From the NCBI RefSeq assembly GCF_003176895.1, contig NZ_QGTD01000005.1, positions 248,001-312,000 of the forward strand: DNA of 64,000 nucleotides, given 5' to 3'. Below are positions 26,698 through 36,973 of this stretch, in pieces. Both the position numbers and the translations under genes were made by a program. The number at the start of each line of letters is the position of its first letter. The stretch's first letter is position 1. The notes under the pieces are model-generated. The model saw only the letters and a list, made by a program, of their open reading frames with translations, had not been told where the DNA came from and made no database searches. The DNA is from Gracilibacillus dipsosauri. GTDB taxonomy: Bacteria > Bacillota > Bacilli > Bacillales > Amphibacillaceae.

Positions 26698-27453
26698 ATG
26701 AAGACAAAATTATCGATTCAACAATTGATCACCATCTCCTCCCCACTCATTTTATTATTACTTTGGGAAATTCTATCCCAAACCAATATTTTAGATGCGA
26801 GATTTTTCCCGCCACCAACGGTAATATTACAAACTTTAATCGAATTAGGGGAATCAGGAGAGCTATTTCAGCATGTCTCAGTAAGCCTTGTGCGAATTTT
26901 GTTAGGCTTTTTATTAGGGGTGCTTCCAGCAATTTGTATTGGTTTATTAATGGGGATGTATAAACATTTTAAATACTTCTTCTCCCCTATTGTGATGATT
27001 TTCATGCCAATACCAACTTTAGCTATGCTACCGATTATCTTAATCTTGTTTGGAATTGGGGAGTTTTCCAAAATAGTAACCATTGCTATCAGTGTATTTT
27101 TTCCTGTTGTAATTAATACAGCTGCAGGAGTTGCCAATATTGACCGGATTTACTTAGATGTCGCAAAAAACTATCAAGCAAGTGCGAAGGATTTTTTCTT
27201 AAAAATCGCACTACCTGGGGCACTACCTGTCATGCTTGAAGGGATTCAAATGGGTCAGGCAATTGCATTACTGACGATTGTTGCTGCAGAAATGATTGGT
27301 GCAACCTCTGGAATTGGGTACTTGATTTGGATGAATTATAAAGCCTTTCTTTTACCAGAAATGTATGTAGGATTAGTACTTATATCGTTTTTTGGTTATT
27401 TATTTTCCCTATTACTTAGAGGACTCGAACGAAAATTATTGCCATGGAAATAA
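26698..27453 (+). CDS. ABC transporter permease (TauC/SsuC/ThiX type)
   Basis: 251 residues with about six membrane helices. It has the BPD_transp_1 fold; the EAA loop is recognisable as DRIYLDVAKNYQASAKDFFLKIALPGALPVMLEGIQMG, followed by AEMIGATSGIGYLIW, which is characteristic of the nitrate/sulfonate/taurine/pyrimidine-precursor branch. It is the first gene of a three-gene importer with the ATPase 21 bp after it. The ribosome binding site GAGGAAGAGG is clear. No thiamine riboswitch was seen upstream, so thiamine-precursor import is not supported. Confidence 0.88.
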   Translation: MKTKLSIQQLITISSPLILLLLWEILSQTNILDARFFPPPTVILQTLIELGESGELFQHVSVSLVRILLGFLLGVLPAICIGLLMGMYKHFKYFFSPIVMIFMPIPTLAMLPIILILFGIGEFSKIVTIAISVFFPVVINTAAGVANIDRIYLDVAKNYQASAKDFFLKIALPGALPVMLEGIQMGQAIALLTIVAAEMIGATSGIGYLIWMNYKAFLLPEMYVGLVLISFFGYLFSLLLRGLERKLLPWK

Positions 27454-27474
27454 TGGTTGAAACGGGGGATGATG

Positions 27475-28245
27475 ATGTCAAAAATCCAAATCAAGCAATT
27501 ATCCAAAAAGTTCAAGAAACGGAATAAATATATTGAGGCTTTGGATCAAATCCATTTGTCGATTCAAGAAGGAGAATTTGTCTGTCTACTAGGACCGAGT
27601 GGCTGTGGAAAAACCACTTTACTTCGAATTCTTGCAGGATTAGAAGTACCTACTACAGGAGAAGTTAACATTCAACAAGAGGGATCATCCAAAACCCCTA
27701 TCCAATCTATGGTATTCCAGGAAAATGGCGTGATCCCCTGGCTTACAGTAGAAGAAAATGTTGCCTTTGGATTAAAAATGCGCCACCTACCTTCCTCGTA
27801 TATAAAGGAACAAACAGAACATTATTTACGGAAAGTCGGTCTTATAAATTTCAAAAAGCTCTATCCAAAGGAACTATCTGGTGGAATGAAGCAAAGGGTA
27901 AGCATTGCAAGAGCTTTTGCGAATGACCCTGAGATTTTATTAATGGATGAACCGTTTGCTGCACTAGATGAGCAGAATAAATTTATATTACAAGAAGAGC
28001 TTTTATCTATTTGGCAGGAAACGAAGAAAACGGTACTTTTTATTACACATAGTATCGATGAAGCTTTACTATTAAGTGATCGAATTTTACTGATGAGCGC
28101 ACAGCCAGGCAAAATCGTTAGGGATATCCCGATTAGGTTGGAAAGACCAAGAACTATTGAACAGGTACGCTCCGATCCTGAAATCACCAATACCTTCTTA
28201 GAAATTTGGGAGCATTTACAGAAGGAAGTAAAACAAACAAGATAA
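27475..28245 (+). CDS. ABC transporter ATP-binding protein (TauB/SsuB type)
   Basis: 256 residues. Walker [12 protein letters not shown]-loop [13 protein letters not shown], signature [15 protein letters not shown], Walker [15 protein letters not shown] and the switch His in [10 protein letters not shown] are all intact. Of three consecutive ATGs, the third (27475) has the best spacing to GGGGG. It energises the permease at 26698; the 3' end precedes the binding-protein gene by 17 bp. Confidence 0.92.
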   Translation: MSKIQIKQLSKKFKKRNKYIEALDQIHLSIQEGEFVCLLGPSGCGKTTLLRILAGLEVPTTGEVNIQQEGSSKTPIQSMVFQENGVIPWLTVEENVAFGLKMRHLPSSYIKEQTEHYLRKVGLINFKKLYPKELSGGMKQRVSIARAFANDPEILLMDEPFAALDEQNKFILQEELLSIWQETKKTVLFITHSIDEALLLSDRILLMSAQPGKIVRDIPIRLERPRTIEQVRSDPEITNTFLEIWEHLQKEVKQTR

Positions 28246-28262
28246 GTTTTGGGGGAATGATG

Positions 28263-29333
28263 ATGAAAAAAATCATTGGTTGTCTGCTTATAAGCATTTT
28301 GGCTATATTATGTTTAACGAGTTGTCAGCAGGAGGAAAAGCCTAAAGCAGAAAAAGCATCCGATGGAGAGCTTCCACCATTAGAAAAAACAGAGAAAGTT
28401 GTGATTGCAGAAGATGGATCAGCTTCTGGTGCAGGCTTTTATATCGCTAAAGATAAAGGTTATTTTGAGAAGTACAATATTGAAGTAGAATTTGCTACAT
28501 TTGGCAATAGTGATGAAATGCTCCCGGCCGTTGCAGCAGGGGAAGTCGACGTGGCGGGCGGTGTCTCCTCTGCCTCTTTCTTTAATTCCATTGCACAAGG
28601 AATCGATGTTCGATTTATTGCAGATAAAGGACACAACAATAAAGGCAATTCGTATTTCACATTTGTTGTTAGAGAGGATTTAAAGGACGAAATTAAAGAT
28701 TATGAGGATGTCAAAGGGAAACGAATTGCAGTCTCCACGAAAAATGCAGTAGATGATTATATCTATCATAAAATGCTTGAACATGCAGGAGTGTCGCCAA
28801 ATGAAACAGAATTTGTGTTAATGAGTGATTTTGCTAACATGATGGCAGCGATGAGTAATAAACAGATTGATCTCGCCTTGCAAATAGAGCCATTAATTAC
28901 TCAGGGTGAAAATAAAGGTATTCATACCCGCTTTGGTGATGCAACGGATTATGCACCTAAAGCACAAATTGCCATGGTATTAGGGTCACCAAAATTTCTG
29001 ACAGATCGTCGTGATGTTGCTGTACGTTTTATGGCTGCCTATCTAGAAGGTATACGTGATTATCATGATGTTTTTATGAAAGGTACTGGTGATGAAGAAG
29101 AGATAATCTCTATTATGGCAAATCATACGGCTTTAAAGGATAAAGAACAATGGGTGCAAGCTGGCGTAACAGGACTCAATCCAAATGGTACGATTTTTGA
29201 AGAGGATGTGATTCAACAGTATGAATTTTACAAGGAACAGGGTGCTATTCAAGAAGAGCTAGATTTTGATAAAATTATCGATATGTCATTAGTTGAGGAA
29301 GCAATTGAAGTAATTGGTACCTATCAAGAATAA
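28263..29333 (+). CDS. ABC substrate-binding lipoprotein (NMT1/TauA-like)
   Basis: 356 residues. A lipoprotein signal (MKKIIGCLLISILAILCLTSC) with lipobox LTSC is followed by the NMT1/SsuA-like fold: EDGSASGAGFYIAKDKGYFEKYNIEVEF, GEVDVAGGVSSASFFNSIAQG, DVKGKRIAVSTKNAVDDYIYHKMLEHAG and a long C-terminal helical part. Ligands of this branch are small organics such as sulfonates, nitrate, riboflavin or pyrimidine precursors; the ligand here is unknown. Third ATG of a run chosen by its spacing to GGGGG. Confidence 0.87.
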   Translation: MKKIIGCLLISILAILCLTSCQQEEKPKAEKASDGELPPLEKTEKVVIAEDGSASGAGFYIAKDKGYFEKYNIEVEFATFGNSDEMLPAVAAGEVDVAGGVSSASFFNSIAQGIDVRFIADKGHNNKGNSYFTFVVREDLKDEIKDYEDVKGKRIAVSTKNAVDDYIYHKMLEHAGVSPNETEFVLMSDFANMMAAMSNKQIDLALQIEPLITQGENKGIHTRFGDATDYAPKAQIAMVLGSPKFLTDRRDVAVRFMAAYLEGIRDYHDVFMKGTGDEEEIISIMANHTALKDKEQWVQAGVTGLNPNGTIFEEDVIQQYEFYKEQGAIQEELDFDKIIDMSLVEEAIEVIGTYQE

Positions 29334-29424
29334 GAGTAACATTTTCCTTCTATTCCAATTGTTTTAGTAGATTTAATGTTTGCTATTTGCTAAAATATAG
29401 AAAAAGGAATGAGGAGGAAAAGAA

Positions 29425-29952
29425 ATGGATGTATTAGAGGCGATAAAAAAACGTCGTGAAATCACAAAATTTGAAGATCGATCCATTGAGAAGGAAGTAC
29501 TGGAAAAGGTCATTGATGCGACCTACTATGCTCCTTCAGGAAACAATCTCCCCTCAAAAGATATTATCGTAATAAAAGATACGGAAAAGCTTAAAGCATT
29601 AAAAGATACGACTCCCTTTATGCCATGGATCGCTGAAGCAAAGGCAGCCATTGCGATAACTGGTAGGCCGGATATAAGTAAATATTGGCTCCAAGATACT
29701 TCGATTGCATCTGGTTATACATGGTTAGAGGCTGTGAATCAAGGATTAGGTGCAGCCTTTGGTGCGATTTATCATGCAGAGGATGAAGAGGAATCTGTTC
29801 GTAGAGAAAATCATGCGCGAAAGATATTGAATATTCCTGAAGATCGTCGTGTTGTTGCCATTATCGGTCTCGGTTATCCAGCCGAAACAAAGCCACCTAA
29901 AAAGCTTTCGCCAAAAGTAGAAATGGTTCATTTTAATAGTTTTACAGAGTAA
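29425..29952 (+). CDS. nitroreductase-family flavoprotein
   Basis: 175 residues, an FMN-dependent nitroreductase fold: AIKKRREITKFEDRSIEKEVLEKVIDATYYAPSGNNLP at the N-terminus (FMN phosphate-binding Arg pair and Ser), SGYTWLEAVNQGLGAAFGAIYHAED in the middle and VVAIIGLGYPAETKPPKKL at the end. It lies 91 bp after the binding protein with its own GAGGAGG and may act on the imported compound, although these enzymes are often generic. Confidence 0.88.
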   Translation: MDVLEAIKKRREITKFEDRSIEKEVLEKVIDATYYAPSGNNLPSKDIIVIKDTEKLKALKDTTPFMPWIAEAKAAIAITGRPDISKYWLQDTSIASGYTWLEAVNQGLGAAFGAIYHAEDEEESVRRENHARKILNIPEDRRVVAIIGLGYPAETKPPKKLSPKVEMVHFNSFTE

Positions 29953-29976
29953 ATCCCGGATTCTAGCCCCGGGATT
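29952..29976. terminator. bidirectional terminator between nitroreductase and the DUF2264 gene
   Basis: AATCCCGG (29952-29959) pairs with CCGGGATT (29969-29976); TTAC follows on the plus strand. It overlaps the nitroreductase stop and the 3' end of the convergent gene. Confidence 0.7.
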
Positions 29977-31780
29977 TTACTATATCAAATATTTTCTTTT
30001 TACCTGAAGAGTAAATACTATCTCCTTTTTTATAGGGTCTTTTTTGCCATTCTGATAACTCATTAGTCGATGGCTGTCCATAAAAAGCATGGATCAGTAA
30101 ATGTTCCCCTTCTTGGATCGATGATGTTATCGTCGGAATAACCGTTCGCTTATATAAAAGATTTGTATTGGCATTTGGACGGATAAGGATGGCCTTGTGT
30201 TCATCCATTAGGTCAATACAACCGACCATCCCATTGTCATTTACCATACCAATACCTACCCCTTCTTTTACTAGTTGTTCTTCTGAAGTATGATCTATGC
30301 CTAATGCAAAGCCACCATCAGCAATGTCTAAAGGTCGTTCTGTCTTGATCTGATGGACACGAACATGCCAAGGTAATCCTGGTAATATCCATGTTTGCAC
30401 CATCACATCCTTCCATGGACGCCATTTCATATATAGGTGGGTCTCCTTCACTTCCTTTTCCACAACATTACGTTTTACTCGATACAATTCATCTTGCTCA
30501 CTGAGAGCAAGCATCGAATCAAACGCTCCTTGATCCAAGCCCCACTCCGCGCGTGGTACACTAAAACCAAAATGGGTGGAATATGCGAATTTTTCATATT
30601 TTGCAGAAGTATGGGTGTGAGCATTTGAATGCGCATAGCCTGTTTGGAACGCAACGACATGTTTACTATTCTTTTCTCGGTCTAGAATAAACCCTGGTTC
30701 ATTTTGTATATCTCGCTCCGGTAATGTAGGCAGTGGTTCTTCTGCTACTCGCCAAAAATAATGATGATCAGGTAATGCCAAAATAAGAAATATTTTAAAG
30801 GACCAATAAGGGGAGCCTGGTGCATTATAATTTTCTGCCATCAATAAATTAGGGTAATGATAGCCAACAGATAAAGTGCCATCTGGGAGAAAGATGTCTT
30901 GGTTCATCCAATGACGTAAATGGCGTAAAATAATTCCTTTTATAATCCCCAGTGAAAATACCTCAACGTCCGCATAAACGATTGCACTCCAAAAGGATGC
31001 TTGTGCAAATCGATAGGTTAAGCTCCTTCCGTAGGATAGGCTTCTTCCGTCTTCACTAAACCAATAGATAAACTTCTTGGCAAAAAGGACAGCTCGCTCT
31101 TTGTACTTTTTGACACGGATTGGATCATCCTTTTCCATCACTTTTGCATAAAACAACCCGTAATAATGCATGGCAAATGGGGTGTAGTAATCAATATGGG
31201 CAATCTCTCCATCCTGATACCAACCATTTCCAATATAAAAGTCCTCTATTCTTGTTAAATTTTGTTCTATTTTCTCTTTACTATATGGGGCACCAATCTG
31301 CTTTAAACCAATATTGACGATTACCGCGAAAAACAACCAATTACAATCATGTGCCTTAAATCGATTGATTTGAGACAACCAATTAACAAGGTTTTGTTGT
31401 TCTTTTTCTCCTAGTACATGCCAAATCTCATCTGGAGCAATACACAATGCATAACCGAATGCAGCCATCTCGACAATTCTTTGGTCATAATCATGAATAT
31501 CCCCCCAATACCCTTGATGATTTGGATTTGTTCCATTCATGATTCCTTGTAAGTGTCTTGGCCATAGCTCCGGCTTCTTTTGATGAGCTAACAAGGGGGC
31601 AGCTCCCCAAAGAACGCGAGAAAAACACTCCATTCCCGCTACTTCATCAGAGTAAGCTGCTCCGGCACCCTCTGGAAGAATTCTAGAATGAAATGAATCA
31701 TAATAAGGCTCCAATTTCCCCCATAAATCAATTAATAATTGTTCGACATCGGCTTTTGTTTTCAATGGATTTTGCTTCAA
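29963..31780 (-). CDS. DUF2264 protein (GH154-related, possible beta-glucuronidase)
   Basis: 605 residues without a signal peptide, so cytoplasmic. The N-terminal (alpha/alpha)-type helical domain includes SRILPEGAGAAYSDEVAGMECFSRVLWGAAPLL, QGYWGDIHDYDQRIVEMAAFGYAL and NGWYQDGEIAHIDYYTPFAMHYYGLFYA; a C-terminal beta-sandwich follows. DUF2264 is, from memory, the family that founded GH154, whose characterised member is a beta-glucuronidase acting on arabinogalactan protein. This fits removal of terminal glucuronate from imported fragments. It starts with TTG after GAGGTAGG and is the last gene of operon B. Family is fairly sure, activity inferred. Confidence 0.75.
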   Translation of the reverse strand: MKQNPLKTKADVEQLLIDLWGKLEPYYDSFHSRILPEGAGAAYSDEVAGMECFSRVLWGAAPLLAHQKKPELWPRHLQGIMNGTNPNHQGYWGDIHDYDQRIVEMAAFGYALCIAPDEIWHVLGEKEQQNLVNWLSQINRFKAHDCNWLFFAVIVNIGLKQIGAPYSKEKIEQNLTRIEDFYIGNGWYQDGEIAHIDYYTPFAMHYYGLFYAKVMEKDDPIRVKKYKERAVLFAKKFIYWFSEDGRSLSYGRSLTYRFAQASFWSAIVYADVEVFSLGIIKGIILRHLRHWMNQDIFLPDGTLSVGYHYPNLLMAENYNAPGSPYWSFKIFLILALPDHHYFWRVAEEPLPTLPERDIQNEPGFILDREKNSKHVVAFQTGYAHSNAHTHTSAKYEKFAYSTHFGFSVPRAEWGLDQGAFDSMLALSEQDELYRVKRNVVEKEVKETHLYMKWRPWKDVMVQTWILPGLPWHVRVHQIKTERPLDIADGGFALGIDHTSEEQLVKEGVGIGMVNDNGMVGCIDLMDEHKAILIRPNANTNLLYKRTVIPTITSSIQEGEHLLIHAFYGQPSTNELSEWQKRPYKKGDSIYSSGKKKIFDIVKSRG

Positions 31781-31801
31781 ACTATCCTACCTCTTCTCCT
31801 T

Positions 31802-33562
31802 TTAACAAAATTCTAATGTGAATATAACCTCTATTTCTTGCTCCAAATCCACTAACGGAAATTGAACACGGAGAAACCCTTCCTGCTCTCCTTGATGATT
31901 AGTAAAAAATTGTTGCTCAATGATCGGAGTAAGCTGAGAATCGAATATAAATTTTAATGATTGCTCCTCCCCTTCGAATAAAATATAATCATCAAATAGT
32001 CGATAGCTTCTGTCTTCTAAAATAAAACTTTCGATAATGGAGCTTGGTTGTTTCTTAAACTGAAATACATCCGTTAGGAAAAGTCTTGGTTTAGCTGTTT
32101 TCTTCCAATGAAATCGTCTATTGTATGCTAATAGAGTAGGTTCTGGATATGTCTGTTCTAGAGCTAATTGCCATATATCCTCATCCTTCGAAAAATCTGA
32201 TTTCAGTGGAATAGCTTTATATTCTTTACCATCACGCTGAAATTTTCCATTAATAATCGGAATCGAATGCCCTGCTGCACTTGTACAAATAAAGTCATAG
32301 CGTTTATCGTTAAAATAGTCTTTATGGTACTGCCCTGCTCCTAAATCCTTTAGAAAAATTTCATTCCCACCAAGCAAAATAAAGTGGCCGATATCATTAT
32401 GATTATGTGGTTCTGCATTATGTCCACCTTTTGCGGCAAAAGCATATATGCTTATTCTTGAAAGAAATATCATCGATTCATCAAATAAAACCGTCTTCTC
32501 TGGCCAATTATTCCCCGGTAATTTAGAATCGTACCAGCTAAGCTCACGAAAAGCAGGTGCCCATCTTCCACAATGATCAATGATTTGAAATTGACCATGC
32601 TCTCGTGCAGGAAGATGAATGTCATTCCATTTATGATATAAATAATGACTGAAACCTAGCATTGGTTTGGCCATCGGTATAGCATCTGAAAAATTCACGA
32701 CAAAATTGCTTGATAGAAAAATATTTTGTTGAAATTGAGCAATTTTATGTACCTTATCCCTTGATAATAAGCGAGACGTTTCTCCAGTCGCTTGTTCATA
32801 TAAATCTAGAAAATAGAGAAAATATCCAAACCCGTATTGCCAATAGCTGTATCCCTCTGTACATGCACCATCCTCTTCAAACCCTTGCAAATAGCATTCC
32901 ATTGTTTGGAAGACTCGTGCTAGGATCGAGCGAAGCACGCTCCTATCTGATACCAAATATAAAGCGGCAGCCCCTATCGATCCTGCACAAACTGCTGCCC
33001 AATTATGAGTTGCCTCCTCCCACTCATATGGTCCATTGTCTAAATAGATTGCAATCACTCTTCGATCGATTTCGATTTTGATCTTTTCGATTAAAAATGG
33101 ATCTAATCTATCTTGAAAAATATGATGAATCTCCGCTAGAGTAAAGGCTGTCTCCGCTGCAAATAAGTCAATGGAATAATGTAACGATTGTGAAATTCGA
33201 TAGTCTTCATAGGTCTGCCCCTCCCGCTCCATATGTAAATGAGCTGGTAGACACCAGGTAAACTCCTGACAAATTTGCCAAATTTGATTTTCTAACTCCT
33301 CTATATAAATAAACTCATTAGGGTGTAAATAGCTAAGTAATCCAAAGGTAGTTAATCTCTTTCTTCGATCAAAATATTCGCTCTCAAAAAGCTGTCGATC
33401 ACCGTTCTTGTGAAAGTGTCGAAACGATTGAAAGGAGGGCTCCTTCGCTCGATTTGTCAGGAAACATTCCGCTTCTTTTTCTATAAAAGCTAGCATTTCT
33501 TTAGGTAATTTACTAGGATTTATCGGTTTTTTTTTCCAGATTCCTTGTTTATTTATTTCCAT
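31802..33562 (-). CDS. heparinase II/III-like protein (uronate lyase-type fold)
   Basis: 586 residues, no signal peptide. An N-terminal alpha/alpha toroid (EEATHNWAAVCAGSIGAAALYL, QGFEEDGACTEGYSYWQYGFGYFLYFLDLY) precedes the heparinase II/III beta-sandwich with its hallmark FAAKGGHNAEPHNHNDIGHFILLGGNEIFLKDLGAGQY and RYDFICTSAAGHSIPIING. These keep the Asn, His and Tyr residues of polysaccharide lyases. It probably cleaves a uronic-acid linkage in an imported oligosaccharide. The ATG at 33562 overlaps the response-regulator stop (TAATG). Exact lyase family and substrate unknown. Confidence 0.82.
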   Translation of the reverse strand: MEINKQGIWKKKPINPSKLPKEMLAFIEKEAECFLTNRAKEPSFQSFRHFHKNGDRQLFESEYFDRRKRLTTFGLLSYLHPNEFIYIEELENQIWQICQEFTWCLPAHLHMEREGQTYEDYRISQSLHYSIDLFAAETAFTLAEIHHIFQDRLDPFLIEKIKIEIDRRVIAIYLDNGPYEWEEATHNWAAVCAGSIGAAALYLVSDRSVLRSILARVFQTMECYLQGFEEDGACTEGYSYWQYGFGYFLYFLDLYEQATGETSRLLSRDKVHKIAQFQQNIFLSSNFVVNFSDAIPMAKPMLGFSHYLYHKWNDIHLPAREHGQFQIIDHCGRWAPAFRELSWYDSKLPGNNWPEKTVLFDESMIFLSRISIYAFAAKGGHNAEPHNHNDIGHFILLGGNEIFLKDLGAGQYHKDYFNDKRYDFICTSAAGHSIPIINGKFQRDGKEYKAIPLKSDFSKDEDIWQLALEQTYPEPTLLAYNRRFHWKKTAKPRLFLTDVFQFKKQPSSIIESFILEDRSYRLFDDYILFEGEEQSLKFIFDSQLTPIIEQQFFTNHQGEQEGFLRVQFPLVDLEQEIEVIFTLEFC

Positions 33563-35184
33563 TATGATTGTAGGACTCCTTGTAAAAGTTTGTTCCGGTA
33601 TTCTAAGGGAGTGCAACCAGTTTGCTTTTTAAATATCTTAATGAAATAGCTTTGGTTATCATAGCCTAATCGCTCACAAATTTGACCAATGGGATCTGTT
33701 GTGAATTCTAATAATTCCTTTGCACGTTGGATTTTTTGTTGTTTAATATATTCCACAAATGTAATATTCATTTCTTTTTTAAATAAGCGACTAAAATAAC
33801 TTGGGTTTAAGTAAAGGTGATCTGCCACTTCATCCAAAGAAAATTTCGATTCAATATTACTAGAAACATAATAGCATGCACTAAGTACATCCTTGTGATA
33901 AGCGCTTTTTAATAAATGCTCTGAAGCGCCAAGACAGTTTATTAAATATTGAAGAACATATTCCTTTAACTCTTCCAAGGAAGCAATCATTAAAATATCC
34001 TTTTGGATTGCCTCTGCTTGATAATTGGATGGATAGTAATGAACAGAACTCAACTTCATTTTCAGCTCTAATAACATTCTTAAAAATCCTTCTTTGACTG
34101 TTTCAGGATCACAATCTTCCTTTTGACAGTAGAGAGACCAATGATGGATTTGTCTTTCTAATTCGGATCGATCCCGTTGAAAAATAGCCTTCTTCATTCG
34201 ACTAATGATCTCCTGATAGAATTGTAACATTTCACTTCTATTGTTTTTGCTTGACGCTTTGCTCAGTTTTTGCTTATCTGTAATGCTATTTTGTTTTAAA
34301 TAGAACAATTGCTTATCACTATTGACTAAGTAATGAATTTCCTTTTTTATTTGGTAAACAGGCTTATTGTCCCCGATTAAAAAAGTGATTTGAATATGCA
34401 AAAACTGATTGATTGCTTGTTGGATTTTATTCAACAATACTCGTAAATCATCAAAATAATTCCGCTTAATATTATTAGAATTAGGGTATAAAAGAACCCC
34501 CTTGTTCTGTTCATAATGGATAAACAATGCATGTGTTTCCTGCTTGAGAATCATTTCCTCTGCAATATTTTGAATCGCAAATAACAAGGTTTCCTCTGAT
34601 ACATAGTTGTTTTTTACAATATAAAAATGGTTGATAAGAAATAGAACAGGAATATAGTACTTGTCTTGTTGTAGGCGTTCTTGATGAAATCGATTGGATG
34701 CACCTTGAATAAATTCTTTTAACAGTCTTTGGTTTTCTAAGTCATGATTTTGATTTACCTGGTGTCGAAGACGCTGCACCTCACCTTTTTGATATTTTTC
34801 ATTATCTAAACGTTCCTTACATTTACGTAATATATTTTGTAAATCTTCTGGATCAAGTGTTTCTTTCAGCACATAATCTTGAACATTTAATTTTAGTGCT
34901 TTTTGCGCATAATTAAATTCATTATGACAAGAGATAATAGCGACCTGTAAATTAGTTTTTAGTTCTTTTAATTTTTGCGTTAATTCGATCCCATCCATTT
35001 TAGGCATTCCAATATCTGTGATGAGAATATCTGGCATCTCCTTTTTAGCAGATTCATAGGCACTCATGCCGTTGTCGTGGGTACTAATTAGTTTGAGACC
35101 TAATTTGTCCCAATCTACCACCTCTGTCAGAAATTCAATGGTAGGAAAATCGTCATCAACTAACATCACCTTGTACAATACCAT
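33562..35184 (-). CDS. response regulator with AraC output domain (YesN type)
   Basis: 540 residues. The receiver domain has acidic VDDD near the start, the phospho-acceptor Asp57 in LITDIGMPKMDG and a Lys in VLKET. A long linker (about 130-430) follows, then the AraC double helix-turn-helix (FSLDEVADHLYLNPSYFSRLFKKEMNITFVEYI and IGQICERLGYDNQSYFIKIFKKQTGCTPLEYR). It pairs with the overlapping YesM-type kinase and probably activates the transporter and hydrolase genes. The start is uncertain: ATG 35184 is only 3 nt from GGAGG; TTG 35178 has better spacing. Confidence 0.92.
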   Translation of the reverse strand: MVLYKVMLVDDDFPTIEFLTEVVDWDKLGLKLISTHDNGMSAYESAKKEMPDILITDIGMPKMDGIELTQKLKELKTNLQVAIISCHNEFNYAQKALKLNVQDYVLKETLDPEDLQNILRKCKERLDNEKYQKGEVQRLRHQVNQNHDLENQRLLKEFIQGASNRFHQERLQQDKYYIPVLFLINHFYIVKNNYVSEETLLFAIQNIAEEMILKQETHALFIHYEQNKGVLLYPNSNNIKRNYFDDLRVLLNKIQQAINQFLHIQITFLIGDNKPVYQIKKEIHYLVNSDKQLFYLKQNSITDKQKLSKASSKNNRSEMLQFYQEIISRMKKAIFQRDRSELERQIHHWSLYCQKEDCDPETVKEGFLRMLLELKMKLSSVHYYPSNYQAEAIQKDILMIASLEELKEYVLQYLINCLGASEHLLKSAYHKDVLSACYYVSSNIESKFSLDEVADHLYLNPSYFSRLFKKEMNITFVEYIKQQKIQRAKELLEFTTDPIGQICERLGYDNQSYFIKIFKKQTGCTPLEYRNKLLQGVLQS

Positions 35185-36973
35185 CACCCTCCAAAGGAAT
35201 TTTTATGCTAATCGTTGTGCCTTCTCCAATTTGACTGCGTATTTCCATCGATGGTCTCAGAGGAAATGTCAAATGTAGACGTTCATAGACATTTGCTAAA
35301 CCAATACTAGAGAGTCCTTTATTGGATTTATACTTTACTTTTGGTTTGATGAAAGACTTCTGAACTTTTTCCAATGTTTCCGGATCCATTCCTATTCCGT
35401 TGTCTTGAATCAAAATCTCTAATTCACCCTCTTCAACCCTTGTCTTTAATAGAATCCTTCCATTACTCTGATGAAACCCGTGGATAATCGCATTTTCTAT
35501 TAGAGGCTGTAGGATAAACCGCGGTATCATCACTTCCGTGCTTGGTTGATCCATTTCTTTTAGCAGGTTCACCTTATGCTTTTGTCTCATATTCATTAAA
35601 TGAACGTAATCACTAATTAGACTAATTTCATCAGCAACCGTTATCATATCATGGTTATTATCTATCGTTCCTCTTAATAACTTCGACAAAGATTGAATCA
35701 TGATAGCGCTGTCTTTATCACCGAACTTTAACACTTTCATCCTAATGGAATTTAATACATTAAATAAGAAATGTGGATTAATTTGAGCTTGAAGCATAGC
35801 AAGCTCTGCCTGTCTTTTTCTCCTCTGTGTATTTCTCACTTCTTCAATCATTCCATTAATTCGTTCAATCATTTGATTTAAGGACCGGGAAAACTTTCCG
35901 ATTTCATCATGGCTTTTCACCTCTGCACGTACTGTTAGATCACCAGTTTGCACTTGTTTCACTACTTTATCTAAATGACCTAGTGGTTTTGTAATACGTT
36001 TCATTAAAAAGGCTAATAGCACAAAAAATATGGCGAATGAAATAGATAAAAACGAAAAAACCTTTGAAAATACGGCATTGATATTGGATGTCGCTTGCTT
36101 ATATGGAATGATTGAAACAAGACTCCAACCATTAAAGGAAAGTTTCTTAGTCGTCAATAAATGCTTTTTCTCTTTCCAATCAATAATAGTAGAGGTATCC
36201 TTGTTCGTAAGCTGTTCTCTAATCTCCAGTTTTTCTCCAATTTGATCAGCATTTTGTGTAGATAATATCGTCTGATTCTGATCAACTAAAAGGATCTGTT
36301 CTTGATTATTTTTGTTTTGTAAAATATTTCTGATTTTCGTTTCAAGTAGTGTAACGACCACATAGCCATATATCTGTTGATTGGTGTCTCTTAGGGTTCT
36401 CGCTACAGATAACTGAAATGGGTGATTCAGTTGGTCATAAGCGAATTCAGTTGATTCCACTCCCACCCATAAGGATTGATAGCCTCTAATTTGTTGCAAG
36501 TCTTCAAACCAATCCTTCTTGAATATTTCCATTGGATTATATTCCGTAACAGAATAATTCGTATAATACTTTCCATTTGTTAGCAATATCGTAACATAGG
36601 ATTTCTCCCCCAATTGTGTAATGTTTTCAATCGTTTTTCGAACGAGCCGATCCTCCATATATGCTTCATACGTATGGCTATCTTCTCCACTTCCATCTCT
36701 TGCTTTACTTTTTAACACGGCATTGATTTCTGTATCGATCTGAACAAAATTGGAGACATTCATTAAATCCTCTAATATTTTCGTTACATTCTCATTTACT
36801 AAATTGATTTCTTTTTTGGCATTCATAATTGCTTGCTCTTCCACCGCATCTCTCGTTAAGTATGTATAAAAGGAAAGACATACGAGGACAGGAATGCCGA
36901 TACATAAAAAGGATGCAAAAAATACCTTAGAACGAAAAGAAGGAGACGCCAATCTCCGAAAATTCACCATCAT
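35156..36973 (-). CDS. sensor histidine kinase (YesM type)
   Basis: 605 residues. Membrane helix at about 16-38, an extracytoplasmic dCache-like sensor (about 40-290), a second helix (about 300-322), HAMP (KRITKPLGHLDKVVKQVQTGDLTVRAEV), then the His_kinase domain with phospho-His401 in QINPHFLFNVLNSIRMKV and the ATPase boxes (PRFILQPLIENAIIHGF, IQDNGIGMDPETLEK, GLSSIGLANVYERLHL). It likely senses an extracellular glycan or binding protein. GAGGAGTG precedes the ATG. It overlaps the response regulator by 29 bp; a cre lies about 65 bp upstream. Confidence 0.93.
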   Translation of the reverse strand: MMVNFRRLASPSFRSKVFFASFLCIGIPVLVCLSFYTYLTRDAVEEQAIMNAKKEINLVNENVTKILEDLMNVSNFVQIDTEINAVLKSKARDGSGEDSHTYEAYMEDRLVRKTIENITQLGEKSYVTILLTNGKYYTNYSVTEYNPMEIFKKDWFEDLQQIRGYQSLWVGVESTEFAYDQLNHPFQLSVARTLRDTNQQIYGYVVVTLLETKIRNILQNKNNQEQILLVDQNQTILSTQNADQIGEKLEIREQLTNKDTSTIIDWKEKKHLLTTKKLSFNGWSLVSIIPYKQATSNINAVFSKVFSFLSISFAIFFVLLAFLMKRITKPLGHLDKVVKQVQTGDLTVRAEVKSHDEIGKFSRSLNQMIERINGMIEEVRNTQRRKRQAELAMLQAQINPHFLFNVLNSIRMKVLKFGDKDSAIMIQSLSKLLRGTIDNNHDMITVADEISLISDYVHLMNMRQKHKVNLLKEMDQPSTEVMIPRFILQPLIENAIIHGFHQSNGRILLKTRVEEGELEILIQDNGIGMDPETLEKVQKSFIKPKVKYKSNKGLSSIGLANVYERLHLTFPLRPSMEIRSQIGEGTTISIKIPLEGDGIVQGDVS

